Assembly (NCBI RefSeq): GCF_024868665.1
Contig: NC_079894.1
Span: 7,401,737 to 7,465,736, forward strand
Length of the DNA: 64,000 nucleotides
Source: Triplophysa rosa
Lineage: Eukaryota; Chordata; Actinopteri; Cypriniformes; Nemacheilidae
Direction: 5' to 3'
Positions 26,035 to 37,705 of the stretch are shown here, piece after piece. The stretch's first letter is position 1; the number at the start of each line of letters is the position of its first letter. The notes beneath the pieces are model-generated. The model made no database searches. It had not been told where the DNA came from and saw nothing but the letters and a program-made list of their open reading frames with translations. A program made the translations under genes and the position numbers.

Positions 26035-28838
26035 TGTATGTTTATTCAGTCCCAAAACTCGCGCGCATGATTTAAGCGGGCAGAACAGTTCCACGAGCAC
26101 AAACACACCCTCGCGGGAGCGCAGAACGGTATCCGTGCACGTTAAAGAATCCTTGCGAGAGCGCATTTCTGCTCCGCGTGCAAAAACGCAGTCCGCGAGC
26201 AGATGCTTTGACGAGCGCATGCGCAATTCTCTCTATGCTCTCGCAACTGCTCAACACTTGCTCGCTCGTCGAATTGACTTCTGAGACTTTGGAGGCGGGA
26301 CAATGGCAGACTTCTATCCTTTGATTGGTCACTTTTAACATGCACTCCATCTACAGTCTCCGACCTGTATCTTACCTGTTGTACAGACGTCTTAATTTGG
26401 CATAACACGATACTTTTTTCCGTTTTTAAACTTGGGTTACAGTTGTGTATGCCCTTGGCTTTGGATCTACATATTTGGCATCTTGACATGAAGTTAGAAA
26501 TAAATAGATTGGTATGTTTATTCATAATTGCTTTTGTATTGTTAATAATTTTCATGAAATTGTTATAAAATGAAAATTAATAAGTGGCTACAACAGTATA
26601 ACTCAAAGCACAAGTTATTATAAATTACAATATGATGTACTCTCTAAAATTTAATTTAAATATTTTTTTTGTTTTGCTTTATTTGTTCTGAAAATATTAA
26701 AATGGGCTATGCCAGTAAACAGATATTAGATAACTCAAATTTAAAGACTACAGAAGACATTTAATTATATTATTATAGTATGTTTTTACATAGGTCATAC
26801 ATGACATGTAAGTTTAACTGGTATATAGCATAATTTTTGTTGACAGATGTACGAAATCAAAATGTCACTTACTAAAATACTAACACATAGCTAAGGAAAG
26901 GTAATACACCAGTGACTAATCATTCGATAGTAAGACAGGTAATCTGTAGGTGACTGCATGTAGGTCAGTTCATGTTAAAGTTACCAATCAAATGAGCGGA
27001 GACATCTGCCATCTTCCCGCCTCCAAAGTCTCAGAAGTCAACTCAACGAGCGAGCAAGTTTTGAGCAGTTTCGAGAGCATAGAGAGAATCACGCGCGCGC
27101 TCGTCAAAGCCTCTGCTCGCGGACTGAGTTTTTGCTCGCGGAGCAGAAATGCGCCCGCGCTAGGATTCTTTTCCGCTTGCGGATACTGTTCTGCTCGTTA
27201 GCGGAGTATAAATGCGCCCTCGTATGGCGTTATTATAATGACAAAAGTCGCGAGCGCATTATTACAAGGCGAGAGCGCATTCTTGTAATACGAGCTCGTG
27301 AATCTCTCCGCTCGCACACCGATTTCCTTTGCTCATGCACAAAACTGGACGTGCGCTTTCAATTATACGCTGCTCCCTTATGAATTTTCTCTCCTCAAAA
27401 ATGTACTCAAAATGCGTGCCGTGCTTCCACGAATCCTTTGGTACTCTTGCTCTTGAGAGGTCCTCCTGTGTGTTCCAGGCATTATAGGCTGTCAAAAGTA
27501 GTCAACCAATCAGGGATAGGCTTCCACTGCGGGCCAATGAAAATGCGACCTCTTAACTACAGTAGGCCTAATTGTTAAAAATGCTTGATGAAAAGAGTTT
27601 TTTTTTGTGTTCTTTTCTACAAAAGTGTCATGTTAATGTGTAATTCTTGTAAAATAGTATATTGTAAATTGCTGAGTTTCATTCTTATAAAATCTTTTAA
27701 TATATAAATATTTTAATGAGTGGATTCTTGCGTGTGGGTAGGTGGGTGGATGGGGGGCACATCTGGGGCTGTTGCCCAGGGGCACCATGAGGTCTTAACA
27801 CTCTGTATCAACCACATTCTCAGGTAACAATTTTTATATATTTGATGCAACATTATTAATCAAATGTATATTAGAAATGAACGGTAAGGGAGCGTTTGGT
27901 ATATTGCATAGAAGTTCAGTTTTATGCCCTGAACTTCTGGAACACTGAATGCAGAACACTTACAGTGTCTGTCTGCAAATGCATTAAATGCATAACCAAA
28001 TAGGTATAGAATATTATATGATATTTCCAAACGCTCCACTGCTATTATTGTTTTGATATGTACCGTTACTTGTAGTAAATATTATTTTAGAATAAAGCTA
28101 ACTTAAGACACCAATCTAAATTGTTCGGTAATCAATTTAGTACTATTTTGACAATACTATTGTTTAGTGTACGACATGCATGAGGACCACATGAACTTGA
28201 GGGTGTTGGCCTGTTTTGTCTGAATAACATGGTAGTTAAACTGACGTTTATATGTAGCCTACAAAGCATCCTAATGCCCCGTTCATTTCTAATACACATT
28301 TGATTAATAATGTTGCATCAAATATATTAATATTGTTACCCGAGAACGTGGTGGATCCATCTTGCTTCGTTGAATACGTCGAGTCACTTTCAACCAATAA
28401 GATGCCATGTAAGAGGTCGCGTTTTCATTGGCCCGCCGTGGAAGCCTATCCCTGATTGGTTGACTACTTTTGACAGCCTATAATGCCTGGAACACACAGG
28501 AGGACCTCTCGAGAGCAAGAGTACCAAAGGATTCGTGGACGCACGGCACGCATTTTGAGTGCGCACACGCTCACTGAGCGAGAGGAGAGAAAATTCATAA
28601 GAGAGCAGCGTATAATTGAAAGCGCGCGTCCAGTTTTGTGCATGAGCAAAGGAAATCGGCGTGCGAGCAGAGAGATTCCCGCGCTCGTATTACAAGAATG
28701 CACTCTCGCCTTGTAATAATGCGCTCGCGACATTTGTCATAATAATAAAGCCATACCCTCGCGTAGCAGCTTTCTGCCCGTTGTTATCATTATGCGGTTT
28801 GCGTGTGAGTTTTGGGTCTATATAAACTTCATACATTT
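26035..28838. mobile_element. long-inverted-repeat (fold-back) element interrupted by a second fold-back element
   Basis: Left arm about 26035-26385 is the inverted copy of 26932-27222, which resumes at 28756-28838 after an insertion. Shared landmarks: CCGCCTCCAAAGTCTCAGAA, GAGAGCATAGAGAGAAT, CTGCTCGCGGACTG, GAGTTTTGGG at the outer tips. Arms are GC- and CpG-rich beside an AT-rich 550-bp loop. Small open frames in the arms are mirror images on both strands and not supported as genes. No transposase seen. Confidence 0.75.
27217..28761. mobile_element. inner fold-back element with CCCTCG duplication
   Basis: Element 27223-28755 (1533 bp), ends TATGGCGTTATTATAATGAC and GTCATAATAATAAAGCCATA, flanked by CCCTCG at 27217-27222 and 28756-28761. 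The first 340 bp are inverted in the last 360 bp (AAGTCGCGAGCGCATTATTA; CAAAACTGGACGTGCGCTTT; AGTCAACCAATCAGGGATAG), and shorter pairing continues inward (27810-27890 with 28280-28350). Confidence 0.75.
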
Positions 28839-28929
28839 GAGTTTTATTTTTTGTAAGGGACTCTTAATAGCCGTCTGACAATGGTAAGGTTTTTTAATGG
28901 TTGACCATGTTCAGATTGTTGAATCATAC

Positions 28930-29064
28930 GCAGTAAAATCGCCAGTGTTAAAAAAGGTCAAATTAACACGCACAGTGTATATATAATCCACACTCTCAAA
29001 GTGTGGATTATATAAACACTGTGAGTGTTAATTTGACCTTTTTTAACACTGGCTATTTTGCTGT
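28930..29064. mobile_element. near-perfect palindromic MITE
   Basis: Arms CAGTAAAATCGCCAGTGTTA / TAACACTGGCTATTTTGCTG plus a long pairing stem (AAAAAGGTCAAATTAACAC; GTGTATATATAATCCACACT) and a loop of about 10 nt. Confidence 0.8.
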
Positions 29065-29900
29065 GTATTACCAACATAATTAAGGGTGCACTTCTTCAGC
29101 TTCTACTTTATTGAAATTCTTTGCTCATAAGAAACTAACAGTCGTTTTTTAAATGGTCAATCGCAAGACTCCTTACTAATGTCAGTAGCCTATGTTACTG
29201 TACCTTGGAAAACATGACAATTTGCATTTTTTATGAAATTTTGTGTATTTGACAGTCTGGTTGAATAATGCGTGAAGGTGATATAACGGTTGAAATATGT
29301 TTTGTTCATCCATCATATTGGAAATGAAAGGTCATGCTGAGCACTTTACATTCTACAATTGACTAAAACATACTACATGTATATACAGCAAACTGTGAAG
29401 GGTGTGTCAGTAGCATTGAATTCACTTATGACAGATCTTTTTACAGAAACAACATGATGCAAATGAGTATATTACAGTAAATAACTGTTTATTTGATCAT
29501 TTAGCTCCTTGGTGTACTGTCATTATCAGGGGATAATTTACTGAAGATTGCAGAAAATTAGTTTCAATGTGCCAGACATGCTCAGCAGGAGGAACTTCCG
29601 ATTATTTGTTTCCACCTATTTATTTATTTATTTGTATGTTTGTTTATTTATTTCATGGGTAAATTCTCTCAGGCATTGCTGTTACCATGCACCCACAAAT
29701 CAACGGGAGATTATAAATTATGAATTGTTAATGTTACATAAAATACTAATCCTATTGTGGATTTCTTCCTTCAAGCAAGAAGTAGCTCTCTCCATGTTTC
29801 TCCATTACAAAAAGAAACACTCAAAAGACCCCCTGTGTTTTTCAATTCATCATCTACCTTGCTGTTTAAAGCAGTGCCATGGGAATGTTTCCTTCCCTTT
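29065..29900. other. gene-free DNA, nothing recognised
   Basis: AT-rich DNA up to the DIRS left end. Confidence 0.4.
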
Positions 29901-30250
29901 CTGTCGGTCTCTCGACGTTGTGTCGAGACAGAATGGGGTTTGATCTTGAGAACCTATCATCTCTGACTTGACTTTTAAAAGGCCAATGAAGTTGGCGAAT
30001 GGCATGAGCATGCCAATCTCTGCCCCGTACATACGGTATAAAAGGAAGATGGCGTGCCCCATTCATTCAGCTTTTGTTCGTCGGAACCTGCTAGGCTACA
30101 TGCTGAGCAAATTCATCTTTGACAGCGAAATACTGCTGGATTTACGACGCGAGCAGCGGATCGTCCCCTCTTCTGTGACTTTCCCCTGGGCGTTTCGGCA
30201 GAGGTGTCTAAAAAAGCAAATTTCCTTCTCTCCACAGCGTGTCTCTCAAC

Positions 30251-31594
30251 ATGTTTCGCCGCTGTGCTCGTGGATGCGATGGGCTCATCCTGGACAGGGA
30301 CACACACGATACCTGCATCACATGTTTGGGTCTCCAGCATGCTGAGGTAGCGTTCGTGGATACTGCCTGCCTCTACTGCGAGCAGATGAGTATCAAGGTG
30401 TTGCAGTCACAGGTGTCTGTATTCTGTCTGAATGCAGCCACCACCTCGTCTGCTTCCTGATCGACGACGTCTGCCGCTTCGGTGCAGCCGTCCATCTCGG
30501 CGAGCAGAGAGGGTGATATGGGGGTTCCCATGGACGTTAATCCTTCAGACACTGGCAAGTGGACCGTTCGTGCCATGCCAGTGCGCGATGAGGATGAGCT
30601 GTCTGTCGAGGCATCAGAGGGCGATTTGCTGGCATCAGACCCGGATGATTCACTGGAGCTCCCACTCTCGGGTGGTCGAGCCCAGGATGAATCGGATGTG
30701 AAGATGTCAGCCATGCTTGCCCGGGCCGCCACGGGCATCGGGTTGCAGTGCACGGCACCGCCTTCTCCTCAATGCTCGCGGCTGGATGTGTGGTATCTGG
30801 GTGCTGGACATGACTCCAAGCCGCGTTAAGCTCCAGTGCCATTCTTCCCGAAGGTGCATGAAGAGCTCATGAAGACGTGGAATGCCCCCTTCTCGGCGCG
30901 TTCCCGTCAGACGGGCTCTGTCGCTCTGACTTCCCTTTACGGCGGGGCAGCTATGGGCAATGTCGACCTTCCCCAGGCTGAGCACGCTGTCGCGGTGCAC
31001 CTTTGCCCGCAGACGGCTGCCACCTGGAGAGGTCGGACTAGGCTCCCCTCCAAGGCATGTAAGTTCTCGTCCGCACTCATGTCGAGGGCTTACACTGCTG
31101 TGGGCCAAGCTGCCTCCGCCCTGCATGCCATGGCCATCCTGCAAGTACACCAGGCCAAGGCGTTGAAGCAGCTGCACGAGGGAAAGTCCGACCCAGGTGT
31201 TATGCAGGAACTTTGCACCACCACTGATCTCGCTCTCCGGGCGACTAATGTGACGGCGCGAGCCCTGGGTCGCACAATGTCCACCTTTGTGGTCCAGGAG
31301 AGACACCTCTAGATGAACCTTGCTCAGATGCGCGATGCCGAGAAAGTCTGCTTTCTTGATGCGCCCATCTCGCAAGGGGGGCTGTTTGGAGATACAGTCA
31401 AGGACTTCGCGCAGCAGTTCGTGGCTGTTAAGAAGCAGACAGAGACTATAAAACACATCTTGCCCCGCTTGCGATCCGGCCGCCTTCAGGCCGTCGAGGT
31501 CCCGTGTGGCGTCTGCTCCCCAGCAGCCCCGCCCCTCCCCGGCGTCTGCGCCGGTGCAGGCGCCCCCTTGCCAGGTGGCCCCCCAGAAGCGTAA
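30251..31594 (+). pseudogene. DIRS ORF1 (gag-like), with three in-frame stops
   Basis: One reading frame runs from ATG 30251 to the stop at 31594, broken only by TGA (30458), TAA (30827) and TAG (31310) and without frameshifts. The N-terminus has a Cys/His cluster (CARGC, THDTCITC, LGLQHAE, CLYC) that could bind zinc, as in fish DIRS ORF1 proteins. The middle is acidic and Ser-rich; the later part has helical segments (AYTAVGQAASALHAMAILQV) and ends in a Pro-rich tail. Function in the family is presumed structural/nucleic-acid binding; here it is inactive. Confidence 0.75.
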
Positions 31595-33180
31595 GACCCT
31601 GAGGAGGAGAGCATCATCTTCCAGTCAGCAGCCGCAGAAGAAGAAGCGAACCTCACGGGATGAGCCCATGGGGATTGAGAGCCACATCAGACCCAGCGTC
31701 AGTCATTCCATTGCTGCCGGGTCCGAGCTGGATGGTCCTTGCCCCGTCCCCTCCTCTGCCGGGCCCTTCTCAGGACCTGGCGGCCACTCCTTTGCAAAAA
31801 GAGTTTCCTATCTCCCTGGGCTTTTCTCTCCACAGCCCGCCCGTGTTCCGGGGCATTCTGTTCACCTCTGTTCAAGGCAAGGATTCCCCCCATTCTTCGG
31901 GCCAAGGTCACCACCCTTCTGGCGAAAAGGAGCGATCGAGCCCGTCCCTCAGGCTGAGATGTCCTGAGGCTTCTACAGCCCGTACTTCATTGTCCCCAAG
32001 AAAGGTGGGGGGCTGCGCCCCATTTTGGATCTGCACACCCTGAACAAGCACCTTCACAGGTTACCGTTCAGGATGTTGACACAGAAGCGCATTCTGGCGT
32101 CCGTCAGACACCAGTATTGGTTCATGGCAATCGAACTGAAGGACGCGTACTTGATTCTCCCTCGTCATCGACCGTTTCTAAAGTTCGCTTTCGAGGGTCG
32201 GGCATATCAGTACAAGGTCCTGCCCTTCAGTCTGGCCCTGTCCCCACAAGTCTTTACCAAGGTCGCGGAAGCTGCCCTTTCTCCTCTCAGAGAGTGAGGT
32301 GTGCAGATTTCGATGACTGGCTTATCTTGGCTCACTCGGCAAGATCTGTTGTGTACTCATAGGGACCCGGCACCCAGACCGCTTGGGCCTTCGGGTCAAC
32401 TGGGACAAGAGCAAGCTCTCCCCGGCGCAGAGCATCTCTTATCTCGGTATGGAACTAGACTCTGTCACCATGATGGTCCGTCTTACTCCTGAACGTGCAC
32501 AGTCGGTGCTGAACTGCCTTACACTGTTCAGGCGGCAGTCAGCGTCCCCCTGAAACTGTCTCAGAGGCTCCTGTGACACATGGCATCCTCGGCTGGTGTT
32601 ATCCTGCTCTGGTTGATGCACATGCGACCGCTTCAGCACTGGCTACAGAGTTGGGTTCCCTTGAGAGCATGGCACACCAGCACCAGGCGTATTCCCATCA
32701 TGCCTCACTGCCGTCGCACCCTAACCCCTTGGTTATCCATGACCTTTCTACGGACAGGAGTTCCGCTTGGGCAGGTCTTGAGATGTGTCGTTGTTATGAC
32801 AGACGCCTCCCTGCACGGATGGGGTGCTGTCTGCAACTGGCATGCAGTGTCGGGTCATGGACGGGCCCCGCCTGCATTGCACCCCACATTGCATCCCACA
32901 TCAACTGCTTAGAGTTGTTGGCTGCTTGGCTTGCTCCGAAGAGGTTCCAGCCTCTCATTCAGAACAAGCATGTGCTGGTTCATTCAGACAGCAAGACTGC
33001 CGTGGTGTATATCAATCACCAAGGTGGCATTCGCTCACGGCAGATGTCACAACTCGCCCGACGCCTCTTCCTGTGGAGTCAGCAGGTGGTGAAGTCCCTG
33101 CTGGCCACACACATCCTGGGAGACCTGAACCAGACAGCCGACGTGCTCTCTCGTCAGGTCACGCTTCAGGTCAGCAGAAA
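31506..33180 (+). pseudogene. DIRS reverse transcriptase-RNase H, broken
   Basis: Overlaps the end of ORF1 in another frame, with a basic, Ser/Pro-rich leader, then TGA at 31965, then the RT start FYSPYFIVPKKGGGLRPILD. RT motif A reads MAIELKDAYLI, with Glu where the family has catalytic Asp. After SPLRE the frame is lost: the YxDD box has decayed to ADFDDWLILAH through a small deletion. RNase H pieces follow in two frames: MTDASLHGWGAV, then CLELLAAW and LVHSDSKTAVVYINHQGG. The region ends at a TADVLSRQ-like motif, usual at the end of DIRS RNase H. Confidence 0.85.
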
Positions 33181-33430
33181 GGGAGGGCTGTCTCCAGACA
33201 GAGGTTGGTGCACTGGATCGTGGACATTATCACTAGAGCTTACCGATCTCAAGATTTCCTGTGCCCACTTGCAGTGAGAGCTCACTCTACTCGAGGTGTA
33301 GTCTCCTTGTGGGCACTGGCTCAGGGTGCCTCTCTGGCAGACATCTGCAGAGCTGCGGGTTGGGCTACGCCCAATACATTTGCATGATTCTACCCTCGGG
33401 TAGAGCCGGTGTCAGCCCGTGTCCTGCACG
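33175..33430 (+). pseudogene. DIRS tyrosine recombinase, C-terminal remnant
   Basis: Reads RQRLVHWIVDIITRAY, then VRAHSTRGVVSLWALAQGAS and ICRAAGWATPNTFA, then TGA (33385) in place of the expected Arg codon, then FYPRVEPVSARVLHGT. The HxxR of the active site, the second W and the Tyr are recognisable; the N-terminal two-thirds are missing. Confidence 0.8.
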
Positions 33431-34132
33431 GTACCAACAGATAGACTGGCGGCCGGCTGGGCATACGCCTGCAAAGGCACCTTCTCCCCCTCGGGTGAGT
33501 CAGTGTGCTATTCTAGCCTCCCTGCTTCCCCTCCCGGTGAAGCACAGGCATTCCATCCTTCACTAAGCACTTCTCAGGCAAGGAGCCTGGCGGAGCGGCT
33601 CCCTGCCAGGCCTGGTTTCGGTAGATTTTCCCTAGTCAGGTGAACCCCTTAATCTGCGCTGGTGCTCCATATGTAGTAACTCCACCACTTGGGTGGTCCC
33701 TTATGATGTTTCCTCACTCTACGGTTCTCCCATTGGTGAACCTGTGACCTCCCCTCGGTGGAACCTCCACCTGCGGTTGTGCACCCCTTAGTGTTGGCCG
33801 CACGCCTCCGTAGCGCGCCCCTTCTCCAAGCGGGGGTAGCGTTTCCCAGTGTCCCTTACGGTACTGGGCGGCTATCTCGCTGTAGAGAACAGACGGCCTC
33901 CGCCCGTGTTCTTCATGCCACAACACTTCGCCATCCGCTGCAGCGACCGGGGTACACCTCCCAGGTTCCTCAGCACAAAAGCTGAATGAATGGGGCACGC
34001 CATCTTCCTTTTATACCCGTATGTACGGGGCGGACATTGGCATGCTCATGCCATTCGCCAACTTCATTGGCCTTTTAAAAGTCAAGTCAGAGATGGAAGG
34101 TTCTCAAGTTCAAACACCATTCTGTCTCGACA

Positions 34133-35519
34133 GCTGTCAGCTGACATTCAAATCCTCCATAGCTCATGCTGCTTCTCTATAATAACCCTTACAAAAAGAG
34201 GTTTATTCATACTTGTTTTAAACTAAAAATATATGTTCAGTCTTCTTTTCAACAATATACTTTATGTACTGTATGTCAGCTTTGGCGACGTGGAATAGCT
34301 TGGAGTAAAATGTGTGGAAGTAACTCAATCTTCTTTGTATAAAGTGATTATAGGAATTTACTTCAAATGCTTAAATCATGTGTATACTTCAATGATAAGA
34401 ATTAACACCTAAAGTGGAACATAATATCTGGCAGTGTGCAATACTTAAAATAGTATACAGTACTTAAAGTACTTAAATGAGTCATTTTGTTTTAAACAAA
34501 TATAAGGGACAAGTTAAGTTGAGTTAAGTTGAAAGTACGATTATCATAGTATTTAAGTCCACTTGAATAAAACTTACAAGTATACAGGCACATGCAGTAT
34601 AAAAGTATAAAACTAGTAGTTTACTTTGAAGTAGGCTATACTTTTATAAACCAAAATATAATACAAAATAATACATTATATCATACAGTATAAGTGGCAC
34701 ATTGATATTAGTTCACATGTTCACATAATTCTGAAAGAAATATTCCTATTTTGTAATCATAATTGCTTCTACATACCCCGTTGAGCTGCTTTAGGCATGT
34801 GAAAGCAAAAGTTTTGACCCAGACTTGTAATGAGGTGCAATAAGCTGATTGTTTGCTGTGTTACACTGTGTCCAACAGCAGCGTGACACTCATCACCAGT
34901 GCATCTGTTTTTCAGAATCACTACCATGAAACCCTGGTGTGAAAGCTTTGGGGGCCAAATAAATTAACACCAACAAGTGATTCTGAAACCTTAAGGAAAG
35001 GTTGAGGGGGTTGTCGGGTAATCCAGATGGTGTTTTCGCTGGTAAGTGTGGAGACAGAATCAACACAACCTGCCTTTTCAGAAATACCTGGAAGTGTAAG
35101 GCTGGTAACAAGCAATACTCAAGACTTATGGGAAACAATATGTGACCATGCCAGTCAAACAACAGACTATCTGCTGCAGACTGAACTCTAGTTACCCAGC
35201 GGGTCAACTGAGAGCTGCTCTGGGGAAATAGATCTTTTTTAATTATAAAGTAATCTTATGGTGGATTCTATCCTGCTTTACACCTGATGGAGGAATCCTG
35301 ATGTGTCGTGCTGCATCATGAAAATTGTAAATACAACTGTAGCATGTTCTATTCAATACCAGTCAGCATGAGCTGGTCTGTAGGGGCTGCCTCAGGGATT
35401 GAGCAATTTCAGACTCCAGAGCAGCGGTGTGGAGAGAGCCCTGCTCTTCTGTGTGCGCAGAATGTGGATTATATCTGTGTGTAAGAGAGAGACTATCTGA
35501 TCCATTGTATGTTCCTGTC
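34133..35519. other. gene-free DNA with AGTATAC-type repeats (about 34400-34700)
   Basis: Interspersed AGTATACTT/AAGTACTT motifs similar to 47.45-48.15 kb; otherwise nothing recognised. Confidence 0.4.
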
Positions 35520-35960
35520 CTACATAGTAGATAGACAGATAGATAGATATGGACAGACGGATGGATGGACGGGCAGACAGACAGACAGATACATACATAC
35601 ATACATGCATATGGTAGATAGACAGACAGGTTGATAGAGTACATAGGCAGAGACAGATGGACGGTGAGATGGAAAGATAAATATTGATAGACAGATATTG
35701 GTAGATAGACAGACAGGCAGGCAGGCAGACGGACAGACGGATGGATGGACATGCCATGTACAGACAGACAGACAGATGCATAGACAGACAGATAGATAGA
35801 TACATATGGTAGATAGAAAGACGGGCAGGCAGACAGAGAGACAGATGGACAAACAGATACATATGGTAGGTAGATTGACAGATAGAAGAACGGACAGACA
35901 GACAAACAGATGGATACATCCAAACGAAAGACAGACAGACAGACTGACTGATACAGCAGT
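35520..35960. repeat. GACA/GATA tetranucleotide microsatellite
   Basis: Imperfect GACA, GATA and GATG units over about 440 bp. Long minus-strand ICLSV/CLSIYL frames here are repeat artefacts. Confidence 0.95.
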
Positions 35961-37549
35961 TACAGAAGGACGTATAGACAGATAAATATAAATAGAACGA
36001 ATGGATGGACAGATGAGGATGTCAAGCCATTTATTTTACATGTTGATTTTTACTAAGAACAATGCACTCACAGCACAATAGTACTTTACTGTGTTTTGTA
36101 CTTTACATATCTTGCATTTTATATTTATATATTGTTGTATTTTAATGTATGTCCTTACTGTGTTTTTACTTTATTTTTTGTACAGAGCGACATTGTAGCA
36201 CTTTGCCCAAGACAATTTTCCCTTCGGGGACAAATAAAGTTTACCCTTACCCCTTATATCTTTATTTTTTACACTCCCTTTAAATGGCAAAATGTTTGCA
36301 AGGGGCACACATAATTGCAGCAGTGTCATTATTCTGCCTTTTAACGACTGGTAAATGAAGATGAATGTGCATTTCTCCAGTGCTAATGGCAATCCAAAGT
36401 GTAAGGAGATACAGGTCAAGATCAAGGTCAGTGACAGTAATCTGTGAGGAAATAGTGTAATGATGACAGTAAGAAACGAGCTTTGACTTCCAGTTTACAA
36501 CTCACACGTCAAATGCAAGATAGATTGGCAAGCACTGGTGTAAGTCAGGCTTTTCCAAGGACACTATTGTGTGAAGAGGCAGATTGGCAGATAAGAACTG
36601 TCACGCTACGATGGCAAAAATATTTTAATTGGTTTGTTGACTCAACTAAGTTTCTCTCAACGGTATATAAGACCCTTAACAGTGACAGAGTGTCTTGTTA
36701 TGATTTCAAGTGTAGCCTGACGTCTGGAAGCGAATGTTATGACAGCAACTAAAAAGTGAGGGAAAACTGATATTTGAGAGGTACAAAAGAAGCTAAATAG
36801 AGATCGAATGAGTTTTTCTCATCTGAAGGGGACTGTTGTTTGGGTCAGTCATGCTCGAGACAGGCTGATTGACACGAGACCTTAAGCCACGGAGATGGAT
36901 TTATAGCAATGTCTCTATTTACAACTGCCATTATCTGTTTATACTGGACCTAGGGAATATTGACCATGACAGTCACTGACTTTTCCAGCACCAGAATGAG
37001 AACCCTGACCTTAACCTTTGCCACAAAGAAAACTCTATCATTTCCAGTTACTGTTGTCATGGCCACCAGAGCTTTGTGCGGTTGGCTTCCTCAGAAAGGT
37101 CTATAAATCTAGTGAGTGAGGGGGGCGGCGCTTTGACGCAGGTCTCAAGCAGAGATGAGGAACGGGACCAATGAGACTGATGGAAAGGAACTTGATTTGA
37201 GGACGAGGGTGATTAAAAAGCTTGCAGAGAAATGAAAAAGACTCCCTGGGGAAGTGGACGGATGACTCGGAGCTTTGCCATTATTAAGCAATATATTTGT
37301 CTTCTCGTGCGCTAGCAGGAATGTGCTAGATTCTTCAGTATGCTAATGCTGTCTCATAATCAAATGCAAAGTGTGAGTTTGTATTTGCGTGAGCAGGAAT
37401 ATCGCTTTAAATGCGTGGAGCAAACATGCTGACATATTCTAAATGTAAAAACACTGTCTTTTAGGAACATGTCTTGTGAATATTTTTGTATGAGCTATCT
37501 AATCTGTAGACGACTCTTCATATACAATATAGAGACTACTGAACTGTAT
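35961..37549. other. gene-free DNA; LINE-like 3' tail at 36166-36246; possible conserved block
   Basis: 36166-36246 (ACAATTTTCCCTTCGGGGAC then AAATAAAG) resembles the 3' tail common to some fish LINE families. 36480-37420 is repeat-poor and evenly composed; regulatory role only inferred. Confidence 0.4.
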
Positions 37550-37705
37550 ACATTTATAGTTATGCATTTGGCAGATGCTTTTATCCAAAGCGACTTACAT
37601 TGCATTGTACTATACATTTTGTTTGTGACTATGTGCAATCTCCTGGGATCGAGCCCATGACCTTGCATTGCTAGTGCCATGCTCTAACCACTGAGCCACA
37701 GGAAA
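37550..37705 (-). repeat. tRNA-derived SINE with LINE-like tail
   Basis: On the minus strand the head is TGGCTCAGTGGTTAGAGCAT (A-box region), then GGGCTCGATCCCAGG (B box). The tail TAAGTCGCTTTGGATAAAAG and CATCTGCCAAATG is almost identical to the 3' tail of the LINE at 39090. The head does not fold as an intact tRNA, so this is a SINE, not a tRNA gene. Confidence 0.85.

Larger units (their letters stand above)
29901..34132 (+). mobile_element. DIRS-like retrotransposon, degraded copy 1
   Basis: Inverted terminal repeats of about 165 bp: 29921-30085 and 33970-34132 (TGTCGAGACAGAATGGGG tip; CTTTTAAAAGGCCAATGAAG; ATGGCATGAGCATGCCAAT; AAGATGGCGTGCCCCATTCA). Order inside: ORF1 gag-like, RT, RNase H, tyrosine recombinase C-terminus, the DIRS order. 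Between RNase H and the recombinase C-terminus most of the recombinase is missing, and I see no internal complementary region before the right repeat. Many stops and frameshifts: a dead copy. Confidence 0.9.

Noticed and set aside
26023..26555. Overlapping minus-strand frames of 67-137 codons
   Set aside because: They fall in a palindromic arm and reappear mirrored in the other arm (for example VSEVNSTSEQVLSS near 27020); no start context, splice sites or domain.
29548..29943. 131-codon plus-strand frame next to the DIRS left end
   Set aside because: Runs across the element boundary, low-complexity, no family resemblance.
30707..31456. 249-codon minus-strand open frame
   Set aside because: It is antisense to DIRS ORF1 in GC-rich DNA, and the plus strand shows a recognisable retroelement order.
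35363..35923. Long minus-strand frames rich in ICLSV and SIYL
   Set aside because: Three overlapping frames stay open because the GACA/GATA repeat lacks stops; no domain is visible.
35520..35960. Possible CRISPR-like array
   Set aside because: Units are 4 bp with no fixed repeat/spacer pattern; it is a microsatellite in a vertebrate genome.
37640..37705. tRNA gene
   Set aside because: A- and B-box-like words are present but the arms do not fold properly and a LINE tail follows; it is a SINE.
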